The notes under the pieces were generated by a model. It searched no databases and was not told the origin of the DNA. It saw only the letters and a program-made list of their open reading frames with translations. Below, piece after piece: positions 24,209 to 36,289 of a DNA stretch of 64,000 nt (the first letter of the stretch is position 1; the number at the start of each line of letters is the position of its first letter). The translations under genes and the position numbers were made by a program. Origin of the DNA: Caprella mutica (lineage: Eukaryota > Arthropoda > Malacostraca > Amphipoda > Caprellidae); the NCBI GenBank assembly GCA_947561585.1, contig CANNZV010001629.1, positions 62,001-126,000 of the forward strand. Reading direction: 5' to 3'.

Positions 24209-24916
24209 CAGGGTGTACCAAAACAAACGGAACACAACTTTAAAGTAGTATATTTCAATAACTATTAAAGGTACATGTTTCTTTCTGAAATCTTTTTGAT
24301 TGTTGGACACTTCTCTATCCAGCTTTAAAATTTCATGAGATTTTTTTTATGATTGTTATTACGATTTTATTGATAGGTGGTGAAAATGGTTTTGCGCGAA
24401 TTGTCAGAAGACGGACAATGAAATAATTTCAAACATTTAAAATATCTTTATTAGACAACAACAACAGTAAATTATTTCCAGGTTTTAAAAGATTTCAATG
24501 ATTATTACTCTTATAAAATATTGACAATCTGTAGAAATTGTCAAAAAAGATTAAATTTGTGCCTTCCATTTTGTACTTCCATCACAATTTTCCAGATTGT
24601 CAATAGTTATTTGAATGTTTTTAATACCTTGAAATGAATCTGTTTTATTAATGGAATTGTTGTCTATAGTAAGGATTTTATGTTTGAACTTACTTCATTG
24701 CCCGTCATCTGACCATTTGCTCCAAACTATTTTCACCACCCATCAATAAAATAGTTATAATTAACATTCCCAAATATAAATAAAACTTTATGAAAATTTA
24801 ACTGTGAATGGAGAAGTTTTTAACAAACAAAATAATGCCAGAAGCAATCATTTACTTTCAGTCGTTATTGAAATATATTACTTTAAAGTTGGGTTCCGTT
24901 TTTTGGGGACACTCTG
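24209..24916. mobile_element. Long-arm foldback element flanked by TA
   Basis: Left arm about 24,209-24,420 and right arm about 24,700-24,916 are reverse complements. Shared blocks include CGGAACACAACTTTAAAGTA (right: CGGAACCCAACTTTAAAGTA), ATATATTTCAATAAC, ATTGATAGGTGGTGAAAAT and AGAAGACGGACAATG. The left end reads CAGGGTGTACCAAAACAAAC and the right end, reversed, CAGAGTGTCCCCAAAAAACG. TA borders both ends. It fits a non-autonomous Tc1/mariner-type element with arms of about 210 bp. Short frames inside are arm sequence, not genes. Confidence 0.8.
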
Positions 24917-24924
24917 TACATTTG

Positions 24925-25002
24925 GACGTACTCGGACATTTCGTCCAACTGACATTTCGCGAACGGACATTTCATCCACGGACAATTCATCCACGAGATT
25001 TT
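24925..25002. repeat. Short-word array GGACATTTCGTCC
   Basis: Four to five words of the type CGGACATTTCGTCC, CTGACATTTCGCGAA, CGGACATTTCATCCA and CGGACAATTCATCCA in tandem, each nearly self-complementary around its centre. It abuts the right end of the foldback element. Confidence 0.75.
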
Positions 25003-25099
25003 ATATTTTGAATTATATTCATAATGAGTATATATTTTATATTATATATTATTTATATATATTCTGCAATATAAAAGTTGAAAATATCCTTTGTAGATG

Positions 25100-25540
25100 G
25101 TAATTAGAAATTCATGGTCTTTGGCATAATTCTTATTGTAATCTTCTTCTGCTCCTGCTGGCCGGCAACAGTAAAATAGTAAAACTGAATACTTTTTTTT
25201 AAGTTAACATATATAGGCAGTTCCCGCTTTTATTACACTTCGGTCTCGAAGTTCTTACAATGCATAAACATAGAAAACGGAGACATATTTTTGTGGTGTC
25301 TATTTTGCGGTAACTGCAGTAATCATGCATAGTATTATTCAGATTGGACTATAAGCAATGTTGGTTCAAAAATTATTTTTTATAACAGAAACTTTTAACA
25401 AATTAACAGTGACTACATAAAATACATACCTACATAATACATGTATAAACTATACTACTAAACAAGTGATTGATAATTAGATGTGGTATAAAAGAGTTAG
25501 CTAGATTTTGGTACTTTCTAGTGTTACGTTTAATTATTTA
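25100..25540. other. Intergenic, nothing recognised
   Basis: AT-rich, no supported feature. Confidence 0.4.
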
Positions 25541-25542
25541 AA

Positions 25543-25925
25543 AGATACATAACACTGTTACAAGATACATCATACATAACACTGTTACAAGATACATAAC
25601 ACTGTTACAAGATACATAACACTGTTACAAAATACATAACACTGTTACAAGATACATAACACTGTTACAAGATACATAACACTGTTACAAGATACATAAC
25701 ACTGTTACAAGATACATAACACTGTTACAAGATACATAACACTGTTACAAGATACATAACACTGTTACAAGATACATAACACTGTTACAAGATACATAAC
25801 ACTGTTACAAGATACATAACACTGTTACAAGATACATAACACTGTTACAAGATACATAACACTGTTACAAGATACATAACACTGTTACAAGATACATAAC
25901 ACTGTTACAAGATACATAACTCTGT
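25543..25925. repeat. 20-bp tandem repeat, about 19 copies
   Basis: Unit GATACATAACACTGTTACAA, almost without variation apart from an insertion in the second copy (GATACATCATACATAAC) and one GAT to AAT change. High identity suggests recent expansion. Confidence 0.95.
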
Positions 25926-26992
25926 TCGTATCTGATTCTATTAGTGGTATAAGTTGCAGTGAATACTGAATTTCACTAACAAATGAAAATACTAAAAATG
26001 TAAAATATGGACATTAAGAATTTAACTGTTTCATTTTATCATTCAATTAAAATTAGAAAATAAGAAACACACACAAAGTTGTAACAGTTGTTAAAATAGT
26101 ATGGCATTGGAAATGAAAATGAATATTTTCTTCTGTTTCTTTCATAGAAAACTCTCGCTTACTCGATCGGAGACTATTGTAAATGAGGAATATTTAGTTG
26201 AGTGTGATTTACCCTCAGTCTTTGACTTGGTAGCATTTATAGTATCAATCTATTAAAATAATATTACATATAAATAAGCGATAGAGAAAGATTTTGAAAA
26301 TCAATCAATTAATAATTTATTAGTGAATATTTTATGAAAATAATATTCGCTAGAGAGCGATTCTTTTCCACTTAAAATGTTTCAAAATTAGGAACAACCA
26401 AACAGGATAAAAGTAAGAAAGCGAACTGTATAATAGTTATAATAAATTGAAAGCACGTAACCCTTTTCTTCCCTCTCATCACTCTCTGATAAGACAGTCA
26501 GCTGTCAATCTATTATGTTTGGCAGAGACAAATGCCTAAAAAAGGTATAGTGGGACACACTGAAGAAACAGTACCTAGTTATACAGCCAAGACATGCATT
26601 CGATGTATCCTTCAGCAACAGCTTTTTTAGTATGGAGTGAAAAAGACTTTTGAGGGATAGATATTTCTCTAATGAATTCATTTTATCAGCGTAATGCTCC
26701 GTTCACACGGGGATATTCATTTTAATGACAAACATTAACATTTGATGAAAGTTAAAAATTATTACCATTTGATTATAATAAGATGAACAGATTATTTTAC
26801 TCATGATCTGTTTTTTTGAAACAGGTGACTTTTTAATTCATCTCAAGTTAGCCAAATGAAAGAGTTGAAGATAAATAATATTTTCGCATTTCGTTGTATC
26901 TTCACAACAATCAATTCATGAATAAGATTATGGGATATCAGTAAAAAATAACTTTTTGTCAATATGCACGTGAGATTTGACTCGACGATAAT
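25926..26992. other. Intergenic, nothing recognised
   Basis: AT-rich. At about 26,697 the sequence CTCCGTTCACACGGGG looks like the end of a GTTCACAC-type MITE, but no partner end was found. Confidence 0.4.
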
Positions 26993-27382
26993 ATCCCAAG
27001 CAACACAAGTTAATGGGGCCCATGCGGGCATTAAATTGACAAATCGTATTGGTACTGTGTGTTTTTTTTGCAAAATGGGCCAACATGGTGACAGCATGGG
27101 CTGTTATGTTGAAACCATCTTGCCCAAAGATGTTGCCAATATGTTAAGCAAGTTTCAGCCATATAATGTTGATAAGCTATATATTAATCAGGTTGGGCCA
27201 ATATGACAATTCAATGGGATGGATTCGCCACATTGAACCAACCTTCTCCCAAGATAACATTCCATGAGATTGAAAAGCAAATTATCCCCATGTAATTTCT
27301 AGGCTACTTTTCAGTCCGCCATCTCTTGCCCATCTAACCATCTAGTGCCCATGTTGGCACAATGTGTCATGGTTGCTTGGGA
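26993..27382. mobile_element. Non-autonomous element with TCCCAAGCAAC inverted ends
   Basis: Left end TCCCAAGCAACACAAGTTAA; the right end is the complement of TCCCAAGCAACCATGACACA. The interior (about 390 bp in all) is richer in GGGCC/CCCAT words than its surroundings. There is no coding domain; the open frame at 26,964-27,206 is interior element sequence. Confidence 0.7.
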
Positions 27383-27384
27383 AA

Positions 27385-28140
27385 CACATTTTTTTGTTGT
27401 AATTACATTCAAACATTTATGAAGTAAAGCACAATTGACGTTTGTTTAATATTATAAAGTAATTTGAAAGAAATTTTGCCCATTGGCGCCTTTTCGAAGA
27501 ACACAAATATAAACAATGAAGATTATATTTGTGTTTCACAATATTTCGTGGAAGTTTCTCGGTTAGTTTTTCATGTTCTTCCTGTGAATTTTAGTGGATG
27601 CGTTCCTCTAATTCCTGTGTGTCTCAGATAATTATTTTAGTTTGAGTAGCACGCAATTTGAAGAAGAAAAAAAAGAGATAGGAATTATTCTGCGTATTTG
27701 TTGTCGTAAATTGACTATAACATGAAAATAATGCACAGGCCATTTTAAAATGAAATTTCACACAGATTTCATTTAAAAATATCGAATGTGAAATATTATT
27801 TGTAAATAGAGGATTGATTTTAATATTTAAGCTTAATTATTGAATTCTAAATGTAACTTACTCCACAAATAGCAACCATAAAAATAACTTAAGAAAAGAT
27901 AATTAATTTAAGACATTACTTGACATGAAAGCTTATAAAGCTGCCAGTATTTATTATTAGCACTATGATCCATCATGTGGAGATGAGTAAGAGTGAGTAT
28001 GAGTGTGAGTAAGGCAGAGAGTAAGAGAGTGAGTCCCATCAAAGAAATGCGTGCTTTGACTCGCCATCAATTATTCACTTGTACATAGTTACAGGCAGAA
28101 AGTGCAGTGATGTAGAACATAAATGCAAGCAGGGCTTAAA
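27385..28140. other. Intergenic, nothing recognised
   Basis: AT-rich with a GAGTAAGAGTGAGTATGAGT purine stretch at about 27,980-28,035. No supported gene. Confidence 0.4.
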
Positions 28141-29512
28141 TACAGGGTTTGCATTAAAAATGGGCATTTTAAAACAGCGATACAGTCAATATGACTTCAA
28201 CAACTCATAATTTTTTATACGCTAATTGAAAGAGGACAGTAACTTTTTTGAAAATACAACCGTGTCTATGCTTTGTTCCAATGCGCGATGAGAAAAGTAA
28301 ATTCAAACCTATTTTATCATGGCTGGATATTCGATGCTACAACTAATCTTCGCAGTACATCAGTTTCTTCTCTCCAAAAGTGTCACTGCAGCTCAACGAG
28401 CATTCAAGACCAGGTTCAAGTTCAGCAAAACAAATGTTCCTTTTCCGTATAAGTTACTGAGCGGTGTGTCAAAAACTTCCAAACTACTGGCAATATTTCA
28501 CATCGAAAGCCAACTGGAAGATTGAAAACTGTACGGACAAAGCAAAACGTTGCAGCGATCATGTTTATTGTTAAAATGACTCCGAATTCATCAGTTAGCC
28601 AAAGTGTACAACAAGAGAGGATTAGCTACGGTTCTGCTCTAAAAATTCTTTGGAAAGACTTATTGTTGAAACCCTATTAGATACAAATTGTTCAAAAACT
28701 GCATACAGCAAATTTCTACAAAAGAAGACAACTTGCTTCGTCCTTTATTGAAATGAAGGAAATGAACCCTAATTTCACGAAAGAACTTATGATGCCAGAC
28801 GGAGCTCATTTCTGCTTGGATGGTACTGTTAACAAACAAAATTCTGGAGTTTAGGCATGTCGAAACCCTACAAATATCCATGCCTTACCTCTCCATTCTC
28901 AACGGGTCACAGTTACGGCGCGTAAAATTATTGGACCCTATTTTTGATGATGTCTGAAATTGCAGTCACTGTTAAATCATAACGTTATTTAAAGATGCCC
29001 AATGATTATTTTTTCCCTATAGTATCAAAAAAGAATTTGATCATTATTATTGTCAGCAAGAAGGTGCCACATGACACACAGCACGAGTTTCAATTGCTGC
29101 TTTGAGGATTCCTGACAAGTTGATTTCAAAATTTGTTGATATTGAACAAGTGCCCAGGTCTACTGACCTAACAGTCCATGATTCTTATTTGTGGGTTACG
29201 TTAAAAGCAAATTTTACAAAAATAACCCCTCCGCAACTGCAGACCTCAAAACAAACATCATGGAAGAGATCAACCAATTTGCTTCTACAACGCTACTGAG
29301 TTATGTCTTCAACCATCAAAATAATATACATCAATGTTTAGCAGTTCGTGGTGGCCATTTAACGACAGATATTTTAAAAAAAGTAAATGTAGTTAACTTG
29401 CAAAACGAAGGATTTTAGGGTTAAAAATGTATTTTAATTTTATATGTTAATCAATACATTCTACGTACAATAAACGTTTTAAAACTGGTCATTTTTAATG
29501 CTCAGACTGTAC
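28141..29512 (+). mobile_element. Mariner-type (DUF4817 transposase) element, copy 1
   Basis: Length about 1.37 kb. The left end CAGGGTTTGCATTAAAAATG and the complement of the right end (CAGTCTGAGCATTAAAAATG) are inverted repeats that continue into TTTTAAAAC. Both ends are flanked by TA. It contains a broken transposase (next entry). A second copy of the same family in the opposite orientation lies at 51,303-52,625. Confidence 0.85.
28319..29418 (+). pseudogene. Broken DUF4817/Tc1-mariner transposase
   Basis: The reading frame starts with a 68-codon piece containing VTAAQRAFKTRFK (helix-turn-helix N-terminus) and LLSGVSKTSKLL. It then breaks through several stops and frame changes. Recognisable downstream pieces are GAHFCLDGTVNKQNSG (usual DEAHFxLxGxVNKQN), the PLHSQRVTV region and IIGPYF. 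Near the end come VDIEQVPRSTDLTVHDSYLW and NIMEEINQFA, matching the C-terminal DDE block. The last frame ends in RGGHLTTD at about 29,350. It cannot make an active enzyme. Confidence 0.8.
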
Positions 29513-29535
29513 ATGAAGTGGATCTAGGACTAGAT

Positions 29536-29828
29536 CAATTCGACGAAGACACTTTCGCCGAATAACACATTCGCCGAAGACACTTTCGCCGAAAGTATGA
29601 CAATTATTTACCTAAATAAAGTATACTACTTGTTTTACACTAAAAAAACATTAAAGAATACATTTTGTCATTATCAAACGTGGCCGGGGGATGGTGGCAA
29701 GCCCTCCAACCTCCCTCCCCCCCCAACCCGGACCGCTAACCTAACCTTAGGTAGCAATATGACTTTATATTTATAACGTATAGTGTTAAAGTGTCGTGCG
29801 GTGAATGTGTTTTCGGCGAAAGGACGAG
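29536..29828. mobile_element. MITE with TTCGCCGAA-word inverted ends
   Basis: Left end carries three words (CGAAGACACTTTCGCCGAA, TAACACATTCGCCGAAGACA). The right end at 29,790-29,826 (GTGTCGTGCGGTGAATGTG, TTTTCGGCGAAAGGAC) is their inverted counterpart at roughly 80 percent identity over about 34 bp. The interior of about 190 bp includes a CCCTCCCCCCCCAACCC stretch. Confidence 0.7.
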
Positions 29829-29829
29829 T

Positions 29830-31285
29830 CACAACATGCAGTTCTTTCCTGTCTCCAAAGTGTAATTATTGTATTACAAATAAATATTGCTATCGAAATG
29901 AATACTAAATATTATCTAACGTTTGTTAAATGTATATTTTATTTTCTTTTACCGGATAATAAGAATCATTTGGTTAGTTAAAATTATACTCGTCTACTCT
30001 GTCATTTTGTTCGGTTCACTGATGTATATTAGAACTAGGAAGTATGAACATTTTTTACATAATAAATCCAACTGAACATTGATAGTGAAACTGCATGACT
30101 TGATGTGCCCATTTTGTCAGCGATAAAAATTAAAGGTTTTACAATTTTATAGAGTATTTTTTTAAAGAAAAACTGATATGATTGCATGAATTCGTTAGTA
30201 AATTGTGACGTCACTTGAAGCTTGTCAATTCATATTAATTTATATGAACTCTATGGAGTTATTTACCTCTTGTTAGTGTAAGACTTTTTAATGTAGATAA
30301 TTGCGTAGATAATGAAAAAGGTAACTAAATGCGTAGGGGATTAGAAACTGAATCTTATTCTAAATTTCTTTAAAAAATGTAGAAATTAATTAATTAATAG
30401 AGTTGATAGATTGAAAGTAACAGAGAGAATGAAGTGAGTAGAGAATGATTCAAGTGAGTGTGTTTTGAGAGTTACAGAGTTAGAGAGAGTGACTAGAGAA
30501 TGATTCAAGTGAGGAGAGTGACTAGAGAATGATTCAAGAGAGGAGAGTGACTACCCTCGTAACTAACCTTCAATAGACTCTGTGGGGTATTTTAACCCCC
30601 TCCTGCCTAGGCAGAGGAATGTCACGCTACTTAGCGCGGAAGAGTCACTTACTGGGCAGAAGAGGGTTAGATAAATATGCAGTTAGTTCATTGCATTGAA
30701 AGTCGTCCAAAAGTTTGATGAATTACTACACCACAGACATACACTATTATTAATACGCATGTCATAGTGTTTATGAAGAAAGAAATAAAATGTATGGTGT
30801 GACCATGTCAAGATATACTTTTAATAAATATAATAAATCAAATGATAACATTTAAAACAAAGTTATACAATGCTACACATACCTACTAAGTTCATTGAAT
30901 TCAATGTACCCATCGTAAAAGTTATGAAAGTTTGAAAAACCAGTCGTCAATCTTGTGATATAATAAACGTGAAGGAACTTATAATAGCAATATTGAACCT
31001 AGCAATTTTTTCAATTAATTGTACTTATTTAATTCTTCATACTTGGGTTATCATAAAAATAAATTATTTTTGAAACGAATTATATAACAACACCCAATTA
31101 ATATTTATTGAATTCCCTTCTTTTAACAATGATTTTTATTGACATCTAACAAAAGTTAAAAACAATGTACAATGGTACGTGTAACTTAACTATTCAAAAT
31201 ATTATTAACGTGTAAACTAGCTATTGTATGTGCTTACCATTGGTAATTATTTCAAATATTATTCTTCTCTTCGATATTTGTTTTA
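29830..31285. other. Intergenic with a short GAGTGACTAGAGAATGATTC duplication
   Basis: AT-rich. At about 30,430-30,550 three copies of GAGAGTGACTAGAGAATGATTCAAG (given as the shared core GACTAGAGAATGATTCAAG) occur in tandem. No gene was supported. Confidence 0.5.
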
Positions 31286-31585
31286 CTTTCTATCGTGAAA
31301 ATCTTACCGACATTTTTTTGCCAAGTGAACACTGAAGGCAGAATGATCTCCTTAAAGAGTGGTGTATTTCAGCAAGACTTGCAAGTAGGTATTTGCTGGC
31401 ATAGGCAGTGGTTACTTGACAGATTGGCTTCTGGGGTACACGAGCAAACATGCCTTTACTAGTGAAAAGCGCGCCATTGGGCGAGTGTGTGGTTATTAAT
31501 AGATTTAGTGGTGGTGAAGGCAACTATGGTACACACTGCAGTCAATCGATATACTTGCACTTAAAACATTTTGTAAAATAGCCTA
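31286..31585. other. GC-richer unexplained stretch upstream of SmydA gene 2
   Basis: About 300 bp less AT-rich than its surroundings, open on the minus strand for 77 codons and on the plus strand for 43 codons (MPLLVKSAPLGECVVINRF). Neither has a recognised domain or splice support. It lies 0.5-0.8 kb upstream of the predicted start of SmydA gene 2, so an upstream exon or promoter is possible. Confidence 0.25.
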
Positions 31586-32058
31586 GGTGAAATGTGTGCA
31601 GAAAACCTAAATGAAGAAAATATCATTTGCATTTCATATGAAATCGGTTTGAGAATTTCAAATAACTTGTGCACATTGTTGAAGAAAATGTTTGACATCT
31701 GTTATTACTATACATCTTCAGATTACTAAAGAAATTAAGTAAAATCACTTTATTTTCTATTACATACTTTATATTGATTGATTGGCATGTTATGAGATCT
31801 TGCAAACAAATAAAATCCCGGATGTAGACTAAAGAGTTTTACACCTTCAATATTGACTAGACTTCAAAATGAATCACCATGAGATACTTCTTTCTCCGTG
31901 ACAATAAAAATGCTACTGGGGTTAGAAGTTGTTACTTAAAACTGTATTCTAATAAGTGGTATTATGTATATGTTTAGATTTCTCCTATTATTCAACAGAG
32001 TTATTTTGATTTTCTTAAACTGCGTGTGTGTTAACAGCATTTTAGGAAATCATAAATC

Positions 32059-35000
32059 ATGGATAGTCTTGGATGTCTTACCCAGAATGGAAAGACAAAG
32101 AATAATAATGTCGCCAAAAAGTTACTTCAAACGAATGGTAATTCAGACAGCATAGATGGACTCGACGAATCATGTTGCAAAATGATCACCTCGAATCAGG
32201 CGGGAAGGTAGGAAATAATGAAAAATTGTTCAATTGTTGAAATTTTGGTTGATTTACCCTTTTCAAATTCACTCTGATGTTCAAATGCTGTAAAATATTC
32301 TTGAAAGTTTATGACAGTAGTACGGTTTTTTTTCTGATAGACTAATAGAGATATGATTTCAGGTACCTAGTAGCATCCGAAGATCTTCCAGCTGGACAAT
32401 TGATACTGCAAGAGGAGCCAATAGTTTTAGGTCCAACTGCAGCTTCCATTCCTGTGTGCTTATCCTGTCATGCTCCAGTGTGCACATTGTACAGGTGCTT
32501 CAAATGTCAATGGCCAATGTGTTCACCAGACTGTGCCAATCAGGATAACCACATCGAAGAATGTCACATTCTAGCGCAAGACAAAAAGAAAATAGGAGTA
32601 CCTGTGAACAGTGATTTCACGCCAAGATATGACTTGATTGTTATTTTGAGATGCCTCCTCTTACAAGATAGAGATCCTGCTAAATGGAACAAACTCATGT
32701 CGTTGGAAAGCCATTGGGAAAGGAGAAAAGATGATGGAGAAGCTCATCATATGGCTGCTGTTAGATATTTTACTAAAGTTTGTCCCACAGGCCACGATGA
32801 AGATACTTTGCATAGAATCAGAGGTGTCATCATGACCAACTGTATCAACACAAGATGTGCATCTGGAATTAATTTAAGAGGATTATACCCAAACATAAGC
32901 TTATTGAATCATTCATGCCACCCAAATATAACCTTGAGGTCCGATCAAAACTGTCAATTATACATTTCAACAACTGTGCCAGTTCTGGAGGACCAAACAC
33001 TTGCTTTCAGTTATGTACCTCCTAATGAGCCTTACTGGAAGAGACAGAGGGACCTCCACGACATTTATTACTTCGACTGTGCGTGTGTTCGCTGTACTGA
33101 TAGAACTGAACTCAATACACATTTCTCATCTTTGAAATGTAACAAATGTACTAAATCATTCGTAGATCCTATGTTGAACAAGAAAAAGATTTACAGATGC
33201 AGTTCTTGTAGATTCAGTATACCCCAAGTAAAAGTCATGCATACGTCAATTGGACTGCAGAATATATACTCGAGAGAAGACTTAGTGGTTGATGTTAATT
33301 CTGCAATGCATATTCTAAAGGAGGTTCACAGTAAGGCTCACGGGAAACACTACACGTGGCTTGCCGCAGCTTCTACTGTACTCAGATCTCTTGCCACAGT
33401 CAACTCCATTGATTCCTTCAGGCTGAAGAAGCAGCTTTGGCTGAGAGTGACCGACATGTATGAGGTACTAGAGCCGGGCTTGACCAGAAGAAAAGGTGAG
33501 ACTGTCGAAATAGGTAGCACTTCAAATATAAAATTATCATCAGAAAGAGTTTCTCAAATTCTAATATAGGAAAATATATTCCTGTTATACCTTTTATGTC
33601 TGAAGGTAACACTTTGACCATTATGTTATCATCGGGAAGAATTACCTAAAAACTTAAATGATACTTAATAGTCTCACGTTTTTAAGGTATATCTTGATGT
33701 CACAGTTTGTTCCTTCTTTATAAATATATTTGGTTATCGTTACATCAATGAAAAGTAAATAGATTTGTGAAACTTCAGACTTTCTTTCAGAATGTATACA
33801 CTTCAGAAAGTAATCCTAGATGTAAATATACTGTTGATCATAAGTGTAAGTACTATATTGTCAAGCTGCATGGAATAGACAATTATCAACGTCCATGCTT
33901 CATATTTCTTTTCTTTCACCAACTTATTGAAATTTTCTATCAAATTATTTTGCAAGCCCAAATCATAAAATAGTAATTTAATATTTAAAGTTAAATATTC
34001 GCTCTTGAAAAAAAAAGAAAAATATATTTTGTCTTTAAGATCTACTCCGGTTAAGACTTTTATAATATAATTATAAATACACTTTTTAAATTATAAATTA
34101 TAAAAGGATTAACGCCTTCTGACGGCTACTAAATTATACTTTTTGTTGTTAGGATCAACAGATCACTTGAACTGTCGGATCGAAAGATATTACTTGAAGC
34201 AACACCAGTAATATCAACAATGTAATTACAGGCGTTTATCGGAGGTGTGATTTTAAGTTTATAATATTCAATTGCAATATGAATTACTTCAAAAGAGCTG
34301 CTATAAACACACTGGTGTTATAGTTTGGTAATAAATACCCATTCTCTACTCTGTAGACCAGAGATAATAGATAAGGACTTTTCTAATCAGATAATGACTT
34401 AGATATGAACTCTTGAATTAGAGAATAGACGAGGCTTTGTGATAATAATTACCTCACTAGGAGAACTAGCAAGAAATGAAGTACCGAACTTATAATCTAT
34501 AAAGGAAATTATATAATTGATGCAATTATCTCATAACTTATGAATGAGAAGTTTTGTAATGCAGGAGATGTAATAAAAAATAAGGAATTTCACAGAAGTT
34601 TAAAGTTTAAAATTTCCTTCAGTATTACGATGCACTTTTAACTTTTTACTTAATTATCTTTTAGGTAATCAATATTATGGTGACATTTTTTTTTTTCAGG
34701 TGTGTCCCTTTTGCAACTTACAGCAGTGTCTGTACCCCTGGCTATTCAAGACTACAACCTGGCAAGAATTACAAAAGAAATCCTGAAGGTATACTAAAAA
34801 GAAGAGCATTATTAGCGAAACATATTAGAGGAATAATTTCTTCTCAATGCAATAATAATTTCAGTCCTTAAATTCCCTAAAGTTAATTGACCTGATGTTC
34901 TCTCCTCACTCTCATTATATAATCATTTATTCTCTGATTTGATGATAATTAGGTGGAAGAATTGATTTTATAATATTATTTTCAGAATCATGTGAATACA

Positions 35001-35943
35001 ATTTATATACTTTGCCATGTGACTTAATTGAGGCGTGTGTTATTTTGTTAATATCTAAAAATGTTGTAGAATTGAATTTATTCAATGATAAAAGCGAATA
35101 GTGTGCATTAAAATACAAATAGTATTCCATTAGCTATTAACTATGATGTGCAGAATATCTGTTGTGGAATAGAAATTACACAATAGTTAAATTGCATCAT
35201 TGATATTTAAAATAATACATTTATGATGAGGAATCAATAGTATCAGATTAAGTGATTGAGACACCTCGAATTATGAGCTTCAGTTCTGTTTTTATTTTCT
35301 CTTCCATATCTACATGACTTAACTAACTATCACCTAAACAGTCTGAATTGGAAAGGTGCGAGGGGTACCTGAAAGAAGCCTTCCAGATCTTGGCGCTAGA
35401 GCCTCTCCAGTCTACAGAACAAAAATGGCTGCTGATGGCAGAGAAAGAACAGAGGTGAGAAGAAGACTTCTTATTAAGAACATTTGCACTATAATGTCAA
35501 ACCTTTATTTATTTCCCTTTGAGTATAGGGTACGTTACGAATTATTCGTCAGTTCCACATCTTCGGTCATATAAGAGAAAAAAAAATTATCATTTAATTT
35601 TTATTTTTATTATATCGTTTTTTTTATATATGACCGAAGATGTGAAGCTAAACCGATGATTCGTAACTTACCCTACCTCCTTAGATCAAATCAGAAGGAT
35701 AATCTCTACTACTCCTCCCTTTACAACAATCTGACTAACTTGTCACTTTTCAGGAGACTGGAGGAGGTGAGGGAGCAGTTCATGGACATGGAGAAGGGGG
35801 AGGAGCTGATAGACAATGATGAGGACACCTTGGCCCGGTACAGAGACACTAACCACCACCAGAGGGTGCGGGAGATGGAGAGTCTTACCACCAACCATGT
35901 CCAGGAGTCAGAGTCATCGGAAGATGATTCTGACGATGACTAG
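32059..35943 (+). CDS. SmydA-type SET/MYND-domain protein, gene 2 (five exons)
   Basis: Predicted 557-residue paralog of gene 1, 10 kb downstream on the same strand. Exons 32059-32207, 32363-33495, 34700-34788, 35342-35454 and 35754-35943; GT-AG with phases 2, 1, 0 and 2. The first two introns match gene 1 in position and phase. Exon 1 encodes a hydrophilic 49-residue leader instead of an N-terminal MYND finger. The SET core is clear: LQEEPIVLGP, an inserted zinc finger (CLSCHAP, CFKCQWPMCSPDC, HIEEC), NHSCHPN near residue 235, QTLAFSYVPP as the catalytic-tyrosine strand, and post-SET FDCACVRC near 288. Exons 3 and 4 give helical C-terminal repeats (LKEAFQILALEP). Exon 5 ends in an acidic Glu/Ser/Asp tail absent from gene 1. 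The SET motif is better preserved than in gene 1, so activity is more plausible. An unrecognised upstream MYND exon is possible. Confidence 0.86.
33500..34690. other. Intron 2 of SmydA gene 2
   Basis: AT-rich intron of about 1.2 kb with no repeat boundaries or additional exons seen; ends with a strong polypyrimidine tract and CAG at 34,699. Confidence 0.7.
35527..35674. mobile_element. Small foldback MITE, copy 2 (in SmydA gene 2 intron 4)
   Basis: Arms AGGGTACGTTACGAATTATT with TTCCACATCTTCGGTCATATA (given in two parts) and their complements, with an AT-rich centre. Same family as 23,252-23,398. It lies wholly between the exon 4 donor and the exon 5 acceptor. Confidence 0.8.
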
Positions 35944-36289
35944 CTTAAAGATATTTTGAAATACTCAAAGTATTGGGATAGAATAGCAGATTTAGAAACA
36001 GTCGTAGTTTTAAATCGTTAAGTAATGTTTAAAAGTAAATATTACTTAATTAAATATGTGTTATTAGCATTGTTAATATAGCTGGAGTTGCATACACAAT
36101 AAATATAAAATATTGATTGTAATGATGAAAGTAAATATTGTAATTCGAATAAGCAGTTTTTCTCTTCTGTATTTCATTACACTACTATTTGGTTAAATCA
36201 CAAGAATATCTTGATAATATGACTTCTTTTTAAATTGTAGTTAATTAAAACCAGAAGCATATTTCATTGGTAATAAATAGTGTAGGTGC
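35944..36289. other. 3' region of SmydA gene 2
   Basis: AT-rich. AATAAATATAAAAT at about 36,100 is a candidate polyadenylation signal. No other feature. Confidence 0.4.

Noticed and set aside
24804..25103. Two overlapping frames of 67 and 99 codons
   Set aside because: They cross the right arm of a foldback element and a word array.
33496..33569. Read-through C-terminus of SmydA gene 2 exon 2
   Set aside because: Follows a GTGAG donor; exons 3-5 join in phase and match the family.
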